Shown here: one piece after another, positions 6,581 through 12,006 of the stretch
Layout: every line of letters starts with the position of its first letter
How positions within the stretch are numbered: the first letter of the stretch is position 1
Assembly: GCA_030630685.1 (NCBI GenBank)
Contig: DAOVMN010000027.1
Span: 1 to 12,006, forward strand
Reading direction: 5' to 3'
DNA from: Thermoplasmata archaeon
GTDB taxonomy: Archaea > Thermoplasmatota > DAOVMN01
Length of the DNA: 12,006 nucleotides
The notes under the pieces: generated by a model
What the model was told of the DNA's origin: nothing
Seen by the model: the letters and a program-made list of their open reading frames with translations, nothing else
Database searches by the model: none
Translations under genes and position numbers: made by a program

Positions 6581-7279
6581 TTATTTAAGGTTTTCCACAA
6601 TCTTCGTAATGGCATTTCCATGGGTTTTTCGATTTATGAGGCCATAGAAGTCGGGCTGCATCCCGGCAGGGATCTCGAACAGCCCCGCCCAGGACCCATC
6701 CTTCAGCCAGTCCTCCTTCAGAAGTCTACCAATCCTGTGAAGCTCGCCATACACCTGTCCTGTGTACTCGGCAGGGATCTTCACCGCGATCTTGACCTTC
6801 TCGAACCGGATAGGGATCAGGGGTTTCAGGGCATCAAGCACCTCATTGACCTGCTCCTCCACGGACTTGAAGGGATCTATGTGCACCCCGGCCTCATCCA
6901 TGGCGAGCTCGATCCTTGTAGGGGGATGTGGTGTATTGGTTTGAGGATTGATGGCGTTCCTTGCGATTGTGGTGATCACCTGCTTCCTTTTTTCCTCTGC
7001 CATCTTGCGTCTCTGTTCTGTGGTAAGCTGGATATTCCCTTTCTTCACGATGATCTTTGCAATCTCTATTGGATCCCCGGTTTGAAAGATCTTTTTCAGG
7101 ACCTCTAAAGATGCGCGATCACCTTTCTTGGAATCCTTGAATATCTCGTCAGTGGCCAGATCCAATGTCTCCTTATTTCCCTCCCTGAACGCCATGGCAC
7201 TCTCAGGATCCACAAGGACCTCGAAGTGGTTCCCCTCTTTTTCATATCTCGCGATCACAGCATTCTCAAGGGTTACCAT
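6581..7279 (-). CDS. Ribosome maturation protein SBDS homolog
   Basis: This 232-residue protein is the archaeal orthologue of the Shwachman-Bodian-Diamond protein Sdo1, which works with an EF-2-like GTPase to release the anti-association factor aIF6 from new large ribosomal subunits. The three-domain pattern is complete: the FYSH domain (residues 1-90, [15 protein letters not shown] and [10 protein letters not shown]), the central helical domain ([28 protein letters not shown]) and the ferredoxin-like C-terminal domain ([22 protein letters not shown]). Length is typical. It begins 41 bp after psmA with only a weak AAGG before the ATG. A 95-bp gap separates it from rrp4. Confidence 0.95.
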   Translation of the reverse strand: MVTLENAVIARYEKEGNHFEVLVDPESAMAFREGNKETLDLATDEIFKDSKKGDRASLEVLKKIFQTGDPIEIAKIIVKKGNIQLTTEQRRKMAEEKRKQVITTIARNAINPQTNTPHPPTRIELAMDEAGVHIDPFKSVEEQVNEVLDALKPLIPIRFEKVKIAVKIPAEYTGQVYGELHRIGRLLKEDWLKDGSWAGLFEIPAGMQPDFYGLINRKTHGNAITKIVENLK

Positions 7280-7320
7280 GGCTATAAACCTTCTTTATCC
7301 GGATTTTATGGTTATTCCTT

Positions 7321-8076
7321 CTACTTTTTAGTACTTTTTTTGGTTTTCGAGGCCTTCCCCGGGACGGCCATTGCCTTTTTCAGGAGCTTTTCCACCTCCT
7401 CTCCCATGATTTTTCTAAAGGGCGTCTTGGTGGTGACTATACCTATCTCTATGTTGGTGGCGTTCACCTCCCCCTCCATGGCACTCATGAGGCCTTCTGT
7501 CCCGAGCTTTATGGCTTCATGAAGCGTCATGCCTTCCTTGAACTTCTCCTCGAATATTTCCATCACACCATTCCTCCCGGACCCTATACTACCTGCATGA
7601 TAGGCCATGAGAGCACCGCTGGGGTCGGTCTCGTAGAGATGGATACCTTTAGAATCCACCCCACCGATAAGAAGAGCGGTACCGAAGGGTCTTACCCCTC
7701 CATATTGGGTGTAGGTCTGTTTGTAGGCGCATATCTTCTTCACCAGGGTCTCCACATAGATGTCTTCTTCATAGGTGATCTTGTTTATCTGTGCCTCGAT
7801 CCTCGCCCTGTCCACCAGGCTTCGTGCATCCGCCACGAGTCCGGAGGTTGCACAGCCGATATAGGAATCGATCTTGAAGATCTTTTCATGGGATTTTGCT
7901 TCCACCAGCCGGCTGGCAGGTCTTTTATCCACCATGAGAATCACACCATCCTTGAACTTGATTCCAATGGTGGTGGAACCCCTTTTGACCGCTTCCCTGG
8001 CATACTCTACCTGGAACAGGCGTCCGTCAGGGGAAAATACCGTTATTGCTCTGTCATAAGCCATATTTGGTTGCAT
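7321..8076 (-). CDS. psmA: 20S proteasome alpha subunit
   Basis: This protein forms the outer heptameric alpha rings of the archaeal proteasome, which gate substrate entry and dock the ATPase activator PAN. Family landmarks are AYDRAITVFSPDGRLFQVEYAREAVKRG near the N-terminus, SGLVADARSLVDRARIEAQ, and YTQYGGVRPFGTALLIGGVD. The N-terminus matches the Thermoplasma protein closely. The tail is a Lys-rich extension (KTKKSTKK). Possible starts are a GTG at 8091, an ATG at 8082 directly after GAGGA, and the ATG at 8076 with a six-base spacing. I use 8076 because the product then begins MQPNMAYDR as in relatives. A TATA-like box lies upstream, so this is also an internal promoter. Confidence 0.95.
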   Translation of the reverse strand: MQPNMAYDRAITVFSPDGRLFQVEYAREAVKRGSTTIGIKFKDGVILMVDKRPASRLVEAKSHEKIFKIDSYIGCATSGLVADARSLVDRARIEAQINKITYEEDIYVETLVKKICAYKQTYTQYGGVRPFGTALLIGGVDSKGIHLYETDPSGALMAYHAGSIGSGRNGVMEIFEEKFKEGMTLHEAIKLGTEGLMSAMEGEVNATNIEIGIVTTKTPFRKIMGEEVEKLLKKAMAVPGKASKTKKSTKK

Positions 8077-8110
8077 ATCCATTCCTCGCACATCTGATTT
8101 TTAGATTGAG

Positions 8111-8117
8111 ATATAAA
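8111..8117 (-). promoter_or_regulatory. TATA-like box for psmA
   Basis: The minus strand reads CCTTTATATCTC here. Transcription starting about 25 nt downstream (near 8089) would leave a short leader with GAGGA before the ATG at 8076. This gives psmA and the following genes their own promoter. Confidence 0.5.
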
Positions 8118-8147
8118 GGTATTGGTTTAAACTAGTTTCCTCATTCT

Positions 8148-8435
8148 TTATCCTTTGTTTTTATAACCTTCCGAGGGAGAACCAGAGGGCGTCGGTATGT
8201 CCGGGAAACTTAGCCTTTTATGCACCCCCATTAGGAGCATGGCATGCATCTCAGATACATCCGGAAGTTCGATCTCTTCCTCTATCTCCAAACCGGGTGG
8301 AAGGGTCTCCTCTCCTCCCTGAAGTCTCCTGAGTCTCTCTATCTTCGCCTCGTTGGATTCGAGCCGCGAGTAGAAATCCTCCGCAATCTGATGAGTCAAC
8401 CTTTTTTTTATTTCATCCACTTCGGGCTTCATCAT
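8148..8435 (-). CDS. Unidentified 95-residue protein at the head of the proteasome-exosome operon
   Basis: I do not recognise this protein. It begins with a charged, probably helical region (about residues 1-45: KPEVDEIKKRLTHQIAEDFYSRLESNEAKIERLRRLQ), with an acidic middle (LEIEEEIELPD) and a Pro/Ser/Gly-rich C-terminus. There is no cysteine, signal peptide or membrane helix. A longer form starts at 8459, but the TATA-like box at 8463-8470 would place the transcript start inside it. A GGAGGGG element lies about 7 bases before the ATG at 8435, so I choose that; ATG 8432 is also possible. In many archaea this position, just before psmA, holds RNase P subunits Pop5 and Rpp30. Nothing in the sequence resembles either. 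Confidence 0.68.
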   Translation of the reverse strand: MMKPEVDEIKKRLTHQIAEDFYSRLESNEAKIERLRRLQGGEETLPPGLEIEEEIELPDVSEMHAMLLMGVHKRLSFPDIPTPSGSPSEGYKNKG

Positions 8436-8462
8436 TATCACGCCCCTCCACTTACACATGAC

Positions 8463-8470
8463 TAAATAAA
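8463..8470 (-). promoter_or_regulatory. TATA-like box for the operon-leading gene
   Basis: The minus strand reads AAATTTATTTAG between the panE stop and the next gene. Its centre is about 31 nt before the ATG at 8435, consistent with a very short leader. Confidence 0.45.
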
Positions 8471-8476
8471 TTTTCC

Positions 8477-9403
8477 TTATTTCTCTTTTCCCTCAACGGC
8501 TTTCACCAGTGCGGTAAGGGAACGGTTCAGGAGAACTCCCACATCCGTACCTTCCGCATACCTAACCACTGCCCCGTTGATAGAATCTATCTCTGTCCTT
8601 CGTCCCCGTTCGATGTCCTGAAGCATGCTCGATTTGTTACCTGTGGTGTTCTTGAGTACTCCCAGCGTTTTTTCAAGCATGTCGCAGGGCGGCAGGATGA
8701 TTTCATTAGCCCGGGCCGTATTCTCCACCTCCTCCACCACCCATCCGACGGTCTCAAGGAGTTCAGGAAATTCAAGCACCTCCCCGTTCCTCAAACCGGT
8801 TATGGCGGTAATCGGATTGATGGCAGCGTTCACTATGAGCTTTGCCCATACCTCCCCGCAGATGTTCCGTGTAACCCTTGTCTCGATGCCCGCACGATTG
8901 AATAGCCCTGTAAGTTTTTGTGCAATATCATCATCCTCTCTCCGAAGGGCACCTATGACTGTTTCCCCCTTACCTGCATGGATAATGTGACCCGGCTCTA
9001 CAAAGGTGATGCCATGGCTCGTGACCCCGGCAAGGATTCCCTCCTCACCAAGGTGCTCCCTGATAATATCGTCATTCCCCACACCATTCTGTAATGTAAG
9101 AAAAACATCCCCTTCATGCACGAATTGATGGATGGTCTCTACTGCAAGTTCGGTGTTGTAGCCCTTGACAGTGAAAACGAACACCGTCCCCTTCTCAGGC
9201 GGGATGTCCTCGGGGATGATAGCTGCTCGTGGGTGGAAGGTTCTATCCGTGATGCCAGAGATGTGAAGTCCTTTCTCCTTGATGGCCCTGAGATGATGCT
9301 CTCTTCCGATAAGGGAGACCCTGGTGACCGTGGACAGAAGCCCTCCCACAAAGCTCCCCAGGGCCCCGGCACCGACAATAATGACGTGGGGTGGATATTC
9401 CAT
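8477..9403 (-). CDS. panE: 2-dehydropantoate 2-reductase (ketopantoate reductase)
   Basis: This 308-residue enzyme uses NADPH to reduce 2-dehydropantoate to pantoate for coenzyme A synthesis. The Rossmann-fold N-terminus has GAGALG (11-16). Active-site residues fall where the PanE/ApbA family has them: Lys80 in TVKGYNT, Asn106 in LQNGVGN, and Lys188 and Asn192 in WAKLIVNAAINPITAITG. Ser259 lies in KSSMLQDIERGRRTEID, which closes the C-terminal helical domain. Length is typical. The ATG lies 26 nt from the centre of a TATA-like box, so the mRNA is probably leaderless. It is transcribed in the same direction as the exosome operon but probably separately, since a promoter lies in the 41-bp gap after it. 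Confidence 0.92.
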   Translation of the reverse strand: MEYPPHVIIVGAGALGSFVGGLLSTVTRVSLIGREHHLRAIKEKGLHISGITDRTFHPRAAIIPEDIPPEKGTVFVFTVKGYNTELAVETIHQFVHEGDVFLTLQNGVGNDDIIREHLGEEGILAGVTSHGITFVEPGHIIHAGKGETVIGALRREDDDIAQKLTGLFNRAGIETRVTRNICGEVWAKLIVNAAINPITAITGLRNGEVLEFPELLETVGWVVEEVENTARANEIILPPCDMLEKTLGVLKNTTGNKSSMLQDIERGRRTEIDSINGAVVRYAEGTDVGVLLNRSLTALVKAVEGKEK

Positions 9404-9424
9404 TGAGGAGTGAGATATGGGACT

Positions 9425-9433
9425 GATATTTAA
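9425..9433 (-). promoter_or_regulatory. TATA-like box for panE
   Basis: The minus strand reads TTAAATATC. The centre is about 26 nt from the panE ATG, which predicts a leaderless transcript. Confidence 0.55.
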
Positions 9434-9472
9434 GTTATGTGAAAGGAGGTTAAGGGATCGTCGAAGCGTGAT

Positions 9473-9676
9473 GCACGAAGTGCTGAGCGCCGGTTGAATC
9501 CGAAGGATTCGATAAGGCTGTTAGAACCGAAGGTTCTGGCAGGCGTTTGGGCCGAAGGCCCGATAAGCCATGAGGAACCGTCAGGTTCCGATTGCCGGCT
9601 AAACACGAAGTGTTTGGCAAGGTGTGAGGAGGAATGAGAAACGTAGTTCCGAGTTCCGGATGAATCCGAAGGATTC
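9473..9676. repeat. Hairpin array, copy 2 (at least eight GNA-type hairpins, ~26-nt period)
   Basis: Successive palindromes are GCAC-GAA-GTGC (9473-9483), GAATCC-GAA-GGATTC (9496-9510), AGAACC-GAA-GGTTCT (9523-9537), GGGCC-GAA-GGCCC (9549-9561), GGAACC-GTCA-GGTTCC (9574-9589), AAACAC-GAA-GTGTTT (9601-9615), AAC-GTA-GTT (9640-9648) and GAATCC-GAA-GGATTC (9662-9676). Loop centres are 25-27 nt apart except for one 36-nt step. Several units also have an outer stem, clearest in TTGCC/GGCAA (9592-9596 with 9616-9620). Positions 9562-9591 are identical to 2148-2177. The array fills most of the 344-bp gap between panE and the antitoxin-like gene. Confidence 0.88.
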
Positions 9677-9717
9677 GTCAAGGGTTGAGGGAAGGAGATC
9701 GATGGGACAAAGAAAAA

Positions 9718-9726
9718 CTTTTAAAC
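9718..9726 (+). promoter_or_regulatory. TATA-like box for the toxin-antitoxin-like pair
   Basis: CTTTTAAAC is centred about 26 nt before the ATG at 9748, which predicts leaderless transcription. Confidence 0.55.
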
Positions 9727-9747
9727 TCTCCTGGATTTCGGTCTGGT

Positions 9748-10026
9748 ATGGGCAATAACAGGGATTCCGGGTTTCCGGAGGGCTTGAGGCGGCTTCTCTG
9801 GGAATATCGGACCGAAGAACTTGCTCCAGATTCCCCCATCGTGATCGAGAGGGTGCTGGAGTTCGGGGATATTGAGGAGGTGAGATACCTTCTCAGACAT
9901 GTAAAGGCTGAGACTATCAAGGAGTTTATCGTGAGGTACGCTTATAGGCTCAGTTCAAGGAGTTTAAATTACTGGAGGCGCTATTTTGAGGTATCCGATG
10001 CCAGCACAGAAAGAATTGCTCACTGA
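9748..10026 (+). CDS. DUF6922-like small protein, putative antitoxin
   Basis: This 92-residue protein resembles the DUF6922 family, often encoded just before an AbiEii-type nucleotidyltransferase. The pattern seen is LRRLLWEYRTEEL (13-25), then IVIERVLEFGDIEEVRYLLR (31-50) and a final RLSSRSLNYWRRYF (67-80). It is entirely helical in appearance and likely acts as an antitoxin or regulator of the pair. The frame is open further upstream to a TTG at 9685, but a TATA-like box lies between. I start at the ATG at 9748, 26 nt from the box centre. The next gene overlaps its 3' end by 29 bp. Family assignment is from memory of the motif pattern. Confidence 0.75.
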   Translation: MGNNRDSGFPEGLRRLLWEYRTEELAPDSPIVIERVLEFGDIEEVRYLLRHVKAETIKEFIVRYAYRLSSRSLNYWRRYFEVSDASTERIAH

Positions 10027-10612
10027 GCTAAGGGAGCTCCTGAACCGGGAGGGTTTTTATCTTGCCGGAGGGACCGCACTTACCCTTTATTACTCTCACA
10101 GGATATCCGAGGATCTGGACTTTTTCGTGAGGGAGAAATTCGAGCCCGACATTCTGGAGTCAAAACTGAGAGGGACCCTTAAGGACATAAAGGTAATTTC
10201 AAAAGCAGAGGGCACCCTTCATGTCGTTTTTAGGGGCACAAGGTTATCGTTTTTCCATTTCCCCTATCCTCTTCTTGAGCCCTTGAGATCGATCAACGGT
10301 GTCCCTACCGCCTCGGTCAGGGATGTCGCAGTCATGAAAATGAATGCCATCTCTCGCAGGGGAACCGCAAAGGACTTCATTGACCTTTATACCATAATGA
10401 TACGGGAATCGCTTTCCCTTAAGGAGCTCATTGAGATTACCAAACAGAAGTTGGGAGATATCTCCAGTGTTCATCTTCTGAAATCCCTGGTGTATTTTAA
10501 GGATGCAGAGCCCTTTTTAAAGGGATTGAGGATGACAACCCCCGTTTCCTGGGATGATGTCGTGAAGTTCTTCCAGGACCGGGTGAGAAAGATTGAGAGT
10601 GCTGATTATTAA
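9998..10612 (+). CDS. AbiEii/AbiGii-type nucleotidyltransferase, putative toxin
   Basis: This is a 204-residue protein of the polymerase-beta-like nucleotidyltransferase fold. The active-site segment is LAGGTALTLYYSHRISEDLDFF (22-43), with the GG motif and two metal-binding aspartates (39 and 41). The conserved KMNAISRRGTAKDFIDLY (114-131) follows. Relatives act as toxins of type IV abortive-infection systems, or as MenT-type toxins that add nucleotides to the tRNA acceptor end. Here the substrate is unknown. A TTG at 9986 would add four residues; I choose the ATG at 9998 because GAGGT lies six bases before it. The 29-bp overlap with the DUF6922-like gene supports coupled translation and a two-gene unit. 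Confidence 0.82.
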   Translation: MPAQKELLTELRELLNREGFYLAGGTALTLYYSHRISEDLDFFVREKFEPDILESKLRGTLKDIKVISKAEGTLHVVFRGTRLSFFHFPYPLLEPLRSINGVPTASVRDVAVMKMNAISRRGTAKDFIDLYTIMIRESLSLKELIEITKQKLGDISSVHLLKSLVYFKDAEPFLKGLRMTTPVSWDDVVKFFQDRVRKIESADY

Positions 10613-10654
10613 GGCCCCTCAGAATAACAAACCGTCGGGATTGTGTCATGAGGT

Positions 10655-10684
10655 AGCGAAAAAGAACAAAACTACTTTTTCGCT
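10655..10684. terminator. 10-bp perfect inverted repeat, possible bidirectional terminator
   Basis: AGCGAAAAAG (10655-10664) and CTTTTTCGCT (10675-10684) are perfect inverted complements with a 10-nt loop. It lies 43 bp past the nucleotidyltransferase stop and contains the stop codon of the minus-strand carboxylase-like remnant. The stem has A/T-runs on both strands, so it could end transcription from either side. Confidence 0.4.
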
Positions 10685-10888
10685 TGCGCCCGAGCCTGCA
10701 CAGCAGCATTCACGTACGCACCCACTGCGGCTATCGCTGCGGCCCTGGCCTTACCCGAGCTATTCGCTTTCTCCTCCTTCATCGCCGCCTTTACCCATTT
10801 TCTTCTGGATATCGTAATCCTGGATGAAGTGGGTTGTTGGGCGACCCTTGAGGAAGGCGGGCAGACGGAGAATCCTTAACCACCGATC
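10672..10888 (-). pseudogene. Frameshifted 3' remnant resembling a biotin-carboxylase-type gene
   Basis: The 392-bp gap between the nucleotidyltransferase and the ATPase is mostly this relic. In one minus-strand frame, from 10888, it reads LRILRLPAFLKGRPTTHFIQ then DYDIQKKMGK, ending at a TAG (10760-10762). The phrase F-L-x-G-x-x-T-T-H-F-I resembles the C-terminal end of biotin carboxylase subunits of acetyl-, propionyl- or pyruvate carboxylase. A second frame continues to a stop at 10672-10674 and reads AAMKEEKANSSGKARAAAIA then AVGAYVNAAVQARAQAKK, an Ala-rich tail of the kind seen at the end of biotin-enzyme subunits. Joining them needs one frameshift near 10780. Nothing of the ATP-grasp domain is present. 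The identification rests on a short motif. A 36-residue intact ORF from the ATG at 10782 is the alternative. Confidence 0.45.
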
Positions 10889-10921
10889 TTGTGTCTCACA
10901 GGAAACAGATTCATCAGGATT

Positions 10922-10973
10922 TGTGTTTTATAGAAGACGAAATAATATAATCCTGTGCTTTATAGGGGACAAA
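10922..10973 (+). promoter_or_regulatory. Pair of 20-bp direct repeats 32 bp apart upstream of the ATPase gene
   Basis: TGTGTTTTATAGAAGACGAA (10922-10941) and TGTGCTTTATAGGGGACAAA (10954-10973) match at 16 of 20 positions. The 32-bp offset is close to three helical turns, so a protein could bind both on the same face. The second copy directly precedes the TATA-like box. An operator is the simplest reading. Confidence 0.5.
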
Positions 10974-10975
10974 GG

Positions 10976-10984
10976 TTTAAATAT
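10976..10984 (+). promoter_or_regulatory. TATA-like box for the ATPase gene
   Basis: TTTAAATAT is centred about 25 nt before the ATG at 11005, predicting a leaderless mRNA. Confidence 0.6.
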
Positions 10985-11004
10985 CTGTTCCATATACTGA
11001 ACAC

Positions 11005-12006
11005 ATGAATCAATTCGATGCAATTGTTGAGGACTGGAAGGGCTTTTCTTTCCCGGGATTTGTGAGGCGGGATATCAAGCTTGACATCCTGAGATTAAGG
11101 GACTTCATTATCACAATCTCCGGGCCGCGAAGGGCGGGGAAAACCTATTTCATGTTTCAGTTGATCGACCGGCTTCTCACAGAACAGGGAATAAACAGAG
11201 AGAACATCTTTTATGTGAACCTGGAGGACGACAGGCTGTTCCCCTTCACAACCCGGGACCTGGACATGCTTATCGAAAGGTATCAGGAACTCTCGGAAAT
11301 CGATGAAACACAGGACATCTATCTTTTCCTCGATGAAATCCAGAACATAGAAAGATGGTCATCATGGGTGAGAAGGGTGCATGACCTGAGAAAGGATATC
11401 CGAATAATCCTCACAGGCTCCTCCTCCAGACTTTCAGGGAGGGAAATCTCAACCAGTCTCAGGGGGAGAACATATAATGTTACAATTCTCCCGGTTTCTT
11501 TCTCAGAATATCTGAAATGGAAACAGATTAAACCTGTGGGATCTTTCCCTTCAAGTACCAGAAAGGTGGAATTAAAGAGGGCATTCAATCAATATCTTGG
11601 GAGCAGCGGCTATCCACAGATTCTTTTCGGAGACTATGACCGCCAGACCATCAAACAGATTCTGCAGGAATATTATGAGGTAATGCTTCTGAGGGACATT
11701 CTGGAGAGGCACAATGTAAGGAATGTCAATGTGCTGAGATTGCTCGGGAAACTGATTTTTGGCTCTATTTCAAGCGAGTTCTCCTACAGCAGGCTGCACA
11801 ATTCTCTGAAATCCATGGGGATCGATGTCTCAAAGGGAACGATTATCGATTACATCGGCTATTTTGAGGAGGCCTACCTTTTCTTCCAGAATCCTGCTTA
11901 TTCTTCATCCTACCGGGCTCAGATATCCTCTATCAAAAAAATCTACTGCGTGGATTCCGGGCTTGTGGATGCGGTCTCCTTCAGATCCTCGGACGACAGG
12001 GGTAAA
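11005..12006 (+). CDS. AAA family ATPase with DUF4143-type C-terminal region (3' end outside window)
   Basis: The frame is open from the ATG at 11005 to the window edge (334 residues, no stop). Walker A is GPRRAGKT (40-47), Walker B is YLFLDE (106-111, followed by IQNIERW), and a sensor-like LTGSSS lies at 136-141, followed by SLRGRT and LPVSFSEYL. These are hallmarks of the AAA_14/DUF4143 ATPases widespread in archaea and bacteria. The second half (YLGSSGYPQILF, YYEVMLLRDILERHNVRN, KGTIIDYIGYFEEAYLFF, KKIYCVDSGLVDAV) is the DUF4143 region, with a winged-helix-like part and a nuclease-like fold. Function is unsettled; members are common in mobile and variable DNA. The expected full length is about 400 residues, so only the end is missing. 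It has its own TATA box and upstream direct repeats. Confidence 0.9.
   Translation, partial: MNQFDAIVEDWKGFSFPGFVRRDIKLDILRLRDFIITISGPRRAGKTYFMFQLIDRLLTEQGINRENIFYVNLEDDRLFPFTTRDLDMLIERYQELSEIDETQDIYLFLDEIQNIERWSSWVRRVHDLRKDIRIILTGSSSRLSGREISTSLRGRTYNVTILPVSFSEYLKWKQIKPVGSFPSSTRKVELKRAFNQYLGSSGYPQILFGDYDRQTIKQILQEYYEVMLLRDILERHNVRNVNVLRLLGKLIFGSISSEFSYSRLHNSLKSMGIDVSKGTIIDYIGYFEEAYLFFQNPAYSSSYRAQISSIKKIYCVDSGLVDAVSFRSSDDRGK

Noticed and set aside
8436..8459. Longer start at 8459 for the gene before psmA
   Set aside because: The TATA-like box at 8463-8470 places the transcript start downstream of it, and a ribosome binding site precedes 8435.
9473..9676. CRISPR array
   Set aside because: There is no constant repeat with unique spacers, and no cas gene in the window. 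Each unit is its own palindrome with a different stem.
9473..9676. UUCG tetraloop hairpins on the minus strand
   Set aside because: The reverse complement of CCGAAGG contains CUUCGG, but using UUCG as the loop breaks the next stem pair. The symmetric triloop fits better.
9430..9681. Minus-strand ORF of 83 residues across the second hairpin array
   Set aside because: Its sequence is palindromic repeat; a peptide segment shared with the frame over the first array only reflects DNA identity.

Overview
The window is archaeal. It carries the conserved archaeal exosome-proteasome gene cluster (proteasome alpha, SBDS, Rrp4, Rrp41, Rrp42, L37Ae, RNA polymerase subunit P, KEOPS Pcc1). Genes that start transcripts have TATA-like boxes about 25 nt before the start codon, and genes inside the operon have GGAGG-type ribosome binding sites. 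The proteasome alpha N-terminus closely resembles that of Thermoplasma as I remember it, and secreted PKD-domain proteins are common in that group. A member of Thermoplasmatota is therefore my best guess, but this is inference.

Layout. (1) Positions 2-2068, plus strand: the C-terminal part of a surface-anchored protein with an alpha/beta-hydrolase-like module, a beta-rich region, two PKD domains, one transmembrane helix and a long Pro/Lys/Glu-rich tail. (2) 2099-2208: a short array of small hairpins, ending next to the start codon of a stand-alone ThiI-type PP-loop ATPase (2210-2845). That gene overlaps an unidentified 97-residue gene (2842-3135). (3) 3153-8435, minus strand: the exosome-proteasome operon, headed by an unidentified 95-residue protein and converging on the previous pair with only 17 bp between stop codons. 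(4) 8477-9403, minus strand: ketopantoate reductase, on its own promoter. (5) 9404-12006, accessory-looking DNA: a second, longer hairpin array (about 9473-9676), a toxin-antitoxin-like pair (DUF6922-like protein plus AbiEii-type nucleotidyltransferase), a frameshifted remnant resembling the end of a biotin-carboxylase gene, and the 5' part of an AAA ATPase with a DUF4143-type C-terminal region, running off the window. A pair of direct repeats 32 bp apart lies just upstream of the ATPase.

How the genes fit together: the large operon joins RNA degradation (Rrp41/Rrp42 ring with Rrp4 cap), protein degradation (20S alpha ring), ribosome assembly (SBDS, L37Ae), transcription (Rpo12) and tRNA t6A modification (Pcc1). 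ThiI adds a second tRNA-modification function across the convergent junction.

The most unusual signal is the hairpin family. Units recur about every 25-27 nt, and almost every stem is closed around a GNA triloop (usually C-GAA-G). Stem sequences differ between units but stay self-complementary. The two copies, 7.4 kb apart, share 30 identical nucleotides and the same unit order.
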